DNA of 64,000 nucleotides from Oscarella lobularis (taxonomy: Eukaryota > Porifera > Homoscleromorpha > Homosclerophorida > Oscarellidae): positions 682,001-746,000 of the forward strand of contig NC_089187.1 in NCBI RefSeq assembly GCF_947507565.1. The letters run 5' to 3'. Numbering within the stretch: the first letter of the stretch is position 1; every line of letters begins with the position of its first letter. The translations under genes were made by a program, and so were the position numbers. The notes beneath the pieces were generated by a model that saw only the letters and a program-made list of their open reading frames with translations, was not told the DNA's origin and ran no database searches. Shown here one piece after another: positions 60,662 through 64,000 of the stretch.

Positions 60662-63600
60662 CTAACGATACAGCTTTTTGTACACAGTTCTACAAGTAAA
60701 GCAGCATAAAAAACAAAATAGAAGTCCACTAATGAAGAAAATAAACAGTTTTGGTGCTTCTGAAATAAGCAATACAACGACTATTGGCGGGGCACTGTTT
60801 TTCTTCACGGAAATGACTTGAATTACACGTTTCTTCAAATGGAATGAGGAAAAGGAAGACTGCGAGAAAAAACGTGAAGGAGACGTGTGGTCACTCGCAG
60901 CTATATCAGTCGAGGTGCTGGAGAAAACGTTGAGATCAAATTCACCTCCCAGGTTCATCGCAAGCTTCACTGCTTTTTTGCAAACTCGAAAAAATTCTGA
61001 ATATTGAGATGAACCGTAAAGTACTGCAGCCAGAGCTACTAACGAATCAACAACGTCTACGTGCCGACCCTTTACAGAACGCTGCATACTGACAAGATCT
61101 CGATAGTATGGCAAAGCAAGTTCGTCTCCTTTGCATTGTCTAATTGCTTTTGCCAAATTTATTAGTCGACCAACGGTGGCAGGGCAGGTCTTAAGTTCTC
61201 TAAGGCTTATTCTGTAGCTTTGATTGTAGACGGCAAGAAGTTCGTCGCAGTGACCATCTTCATCCTTCTCGCGAAGAATAGAACCAAGAGTTTCAAATGG
61301 TAAAATAAGATCGTATACGTCCTCGCCGTGGGCGTTCTTGTATGCCATTATGACATCTCTGACAACAACTTCGGCTTCATCAAAGTGTTTTAGATCGTAG
61401 AGATATTGAGCAAATTTTGCTCTAGCAAACAAGTCGTTTGGCGTCTGTTTTGTGTATTCATCTAAAGTTGAAACAGCTTCCATCTTCAGTGCTACTTTTT
61501 GTTTTGATTTCTCAATCAGCCAAATGTACGTCGCAGCTTTGTTTCTGAGCATAAGCGAGTTGCTATCGTTCTTCTCGTCGCACGTTTCCAAAAAATGCTG
61601 ATATATTTTCTTCGCTTCTTTTATGTACCTCATTTGGCTATACACGTCAGCCAAAGTATATAAACTCGAGGTTACGTCACTAATATTGAGCCAAAGAGAA
61701 GTTTCTTGATGACACTGAAACGCAGAAGTAAGGTTCATATGTGCGTCTTCGAGTTCTTGAGTGTCGCCAAAGCACAGCATGCGCATTATTTTGATGCGCC
61801 GCGTTTTGCCAACGTCACACTCTTCTAGCAAGTGCAGAAATCTCTTTGAGATGAAACGAACTTTTGTTTTGTCTTTTGTCTGGTAGTGAAAATCTACGAA
61901 GTTTTCAATCATGTAGCAAATCGCGTCTGAATCAATTTGAATGTGACCAATTTTTTTGATAGATTCTACTATAAAAAGCGATCTGTGGTGCCAGAGATTT
62001 AAATAACGCCGTGATACTCTAACACGTAACAGGTCGGCCGCTTTCAAAGCCAACTCAACTGTTGTAAAGATAAATTCTGCAGATAACTCAGAAGGATTCA
62101 TTAAAAGCTCTATTAGATGAATAAAATTATGCTGATCAAGGTCATAACTGCTCAGACCCTCCTTTGACGCTACATTATTGCTGTACGCTTCCCCTGCTGT
62201 ACGTAATTGCTTGGAAAAGTGTCGTATGTAGTTGGACTCAAAGTCAGGCAATTTCAAATAAAGAAACTTGGCATCAGCTTCTCTTACATATGCGGTTATT
62301 AGCCTGTGAATTTCTAAGCGAGAATGTCCATCGTATTCAATCAAACAGCGATTTCTAAGCCGATTAACAACGTTTATCTCCGCATGTGAAGAAGACATGT
62401 TGAGCACACCACCAGCAGCATTCATGTCAAAAGTGCCCGGAATAAGAGAATAGATAGCCAAGGCATGTCGCAAAGTGTTTGAAAGTCGCTTGTACGCTGC
62501 TCCTATGCAAGCAGACAGATGCTCTCTAGTGCTGTAGTCATGGGGACTCAGAGTTTTAATTGGATGCTTCTGAAGTTCGTTTTTCAGCGTCTGAGGGTGC
62601 ACACCGTCTTGCAGCAACGCACCCACAAGTTTAAGAGCAAGAGGAACGTTTCCGCTGAGATGCAGAAGAGAGTCAGCATGCTCCGCTGACAGTTTGGGAA
62701 ACATCCGCGTTAATAGCAGAAATGACGACTCGTGACGAAGAGGATTGAGATGAAAATTGCTAATTTCCGTTTCTAAGCTTTGAAGTCGTATCTGGCTAGT
62801 AACAAGAAGTTTTAGAATAAAGGTATACTGAACGGTGTCGGTAATCAATTCGAGGAAGGATTCCCGACTTTGGTCAATAAGGTCATCGCAGTTGTCCAAG
62901 ATGAGAACGGTTCGAATTTTGCATTTGGCGGCCCAAAATTCAAGCAGTTTCGGATTCCATTTTGATCTCAAGTCTTTTCGTGCTCGAACTGCAGTCACAA
63001 TTGCAATCTTGGCTGCTTCAACGTCTTTCTTCTGCCTGAGATTAACGTAATGGACTTGTATTCCCTTTTTCAGTATGGCACGACCCACGGCAAAGCTAAG
63101 GGCAGATTTCCCAAAGCCGGGGCCGCCAACGATATTAACAATGTCAGGTGAGGCAATAGAGAAGTCCAAGAGTTTTACTAATTGCTCTGTCTCATTTTCT
63201 CTTCCCGTGAAGTTAGATACAAGGCGAGGAAGCGTATCCGAAGTAATCTGCAGAGGATTGGATGCTACGTAAACAAAAAATCCTACAACGATAAGAATGA
63301 TGACAACGGCAAAGAAAACAATAAGAATAACAAAGGTCAATTCTGTATGAAGATCATGTAAGCCAATGGCTCAATTCAACTATCATGATACATATACCTT
63401 CAGACTTGGAACGTGTAGGCTGATCTGACTGTTCGTCGCCCGTAATAGAGCGTCCGGGCTGCTCCGATGGTGGATTGTTTATAATTATTTGATTGTTTGG
63501 TCCCACGATGGAAATCTGAGAATTTTTACTTTGAAAATTTGACGCTGAAGATTCTTGCTTGGCTGATTGAATAGCTTTCGTCTGTTTCCCTAAAATATTA

Positions 63601-63872
63601 CCGGTACATCTAAGGAGCATGCACTCGTGTGCGCGAAGTGGGGGAGGGAACCAATTGTTTACAGTCAGAGTTCTGGCTACTCTGTTCTTCTGCCAGGGAA
63701 AAACCATAGCATGATTAGAATTAAGGTGACAAAAGAGCAACCAACACAAAACGCTCTACATATGATAGACGCTCAGTAAGTGAAGCGCGACTTCAAAGCT
63801 CTTAGACTTTAGCTACAGTAGCTGCCGCAAACTACCCGTACCTGAAGCTTTCGACCGTCTTTTTCGTGGCAT
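60662..63872 (-). CDS. Membrane-anchored STAND NTPase (NB-ARC-like, TPR-like), 967 aa
   Basis: Three exons: 63842-63872 (ATG at 63872, MPRKRRSKAS), 63398-63589 and 60662-63342; the joined length is 2,904 bases. Residues 1-75 form a polar tail with QISIVGPNNQIIINN. Residues 76-101 are a strong transmembrane helix. A STAND module follows: N-FTGRENE box, P-loop GGPGFGKSA (147-155), Walker B VLILDNCDD, sensor LLVTSQIRLQ, and GNVPLALKLVG (the GLPLAL-like motif). A helical region with TPR-like repeats covers the second half (YTLADVYSQMRYIKEAKKIY, LFARAKFAQYLYDLKHFDEA). The C-terminus has a second hydrophobic segment (IFFISGLLFCFLCCF). Such proteins act as ATP switches in innate immunity and cell death. 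Ligand and effector are not identified, and no death-fold domain is seen. Confidence 0.85.
63525..63570 (-). other. RHIM-like motif in the STAND N-terminal tail
   Basis: The peptide QISIVGPNNQIIIN sits in an otherwise polar, disordered-looking tail before the transmembrane helix. The G-x-N-N-x-I-x-I pattern resembles the RHIM amyloid core of RIPK1/RIPK3. The Gln that usually lies two before Gly is Ile here. This is pattern resemblance only; coordinates are approximate. Confidence 0.35.
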
Positions 63873-64000
63873 AATTGTCCCCCGTTCTTCTCTGTAGCAG
63901 CTCTCTGGGAGCCGCGGGAGTAAGCAGCTCTTTGCGTGCGGTCGTTGAACACGCGCGTTAGGTAACCAGTCCAATGAATAGCAGAATGAATGAATAGGAT

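Overview
The window looks like a compact animal genome, most likely from a sponge; the short introns and the receptor types suggest a homoscleromorph such as Oscarella or Corticium, but this is inference from content and no species marker is present. Genes have many small exons, introns are mostly 45-100 bp with GT..AG ends, and nearly every gene lies on the minus strand. I saw no rRNA, tRNA or CRISPR array.

Region 1 (1-35000) is a tandem array of four large receptor tyrosine kinase (RTK) genes (A-D), all on the minus strand, plus one collapsed chimeric remnant. The full domain order, seen best in copy D, is: signal peptide, GON domain, EGF, a concanavalin/LamG-like domain, a glycine-rich repeat region, a WSC domain, EGF-like modules, a beta-rich juxtamembrane module, one transmembrane helix, and a tyrosine kinase with HRDLACRN and DFG motifs. 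Copy A runs off the left edge inside its kinase domain. Copy B carries a one-base deletion in its LamG exon. Copies B and C have lost part of the membrane-proximal ectodomain.

Between the RTK genes sits a second repeating unit: a small secreted coiled-coil plus LamG gene. I find six copies or remnants, and only the one at 47147-48304 is intact (328 aa). Its 3' flank doubles as the 5' flank of the next RTK and holds a perfect ATGACGTCAT palindrome in five of the six copies.

Region 2 (35100-60660) is a segmental duplication of [LamG gene + flank + a gene for a very large secreted beta-rich protein]. The large genes, F (38490-43604) and G (54133-59259), encode about 1,590 residues each. Their 3' three quarters are almost identical while the first ~260 codons are clearly diverged. 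The second copy is interrupted by a ~4 kb composite insertion holding a 707-bp mariner-type MITE, a 5'-truncated non-LTR retrotransposon and microsatellites. A foldback-like element of ~680 bp lies upstream of both F and G. Between the duplicates is the C-terminal end of an ARFGEF3/BIG3-like gene, apparently broken.

Region 3 (60662-64000) holds a 967-aa membrane-anchored STAND NTPase (NB-ARC-like domain, TPR-like repeats) whose N-terminal tail carries a short motif resembling the RHIM/amyloid signalling class. Together, the diversified receptors, the secreted lectin-like protein and the NTPase could form a recognition and signalling neighbourhood, but that link is inference from proximity alone.
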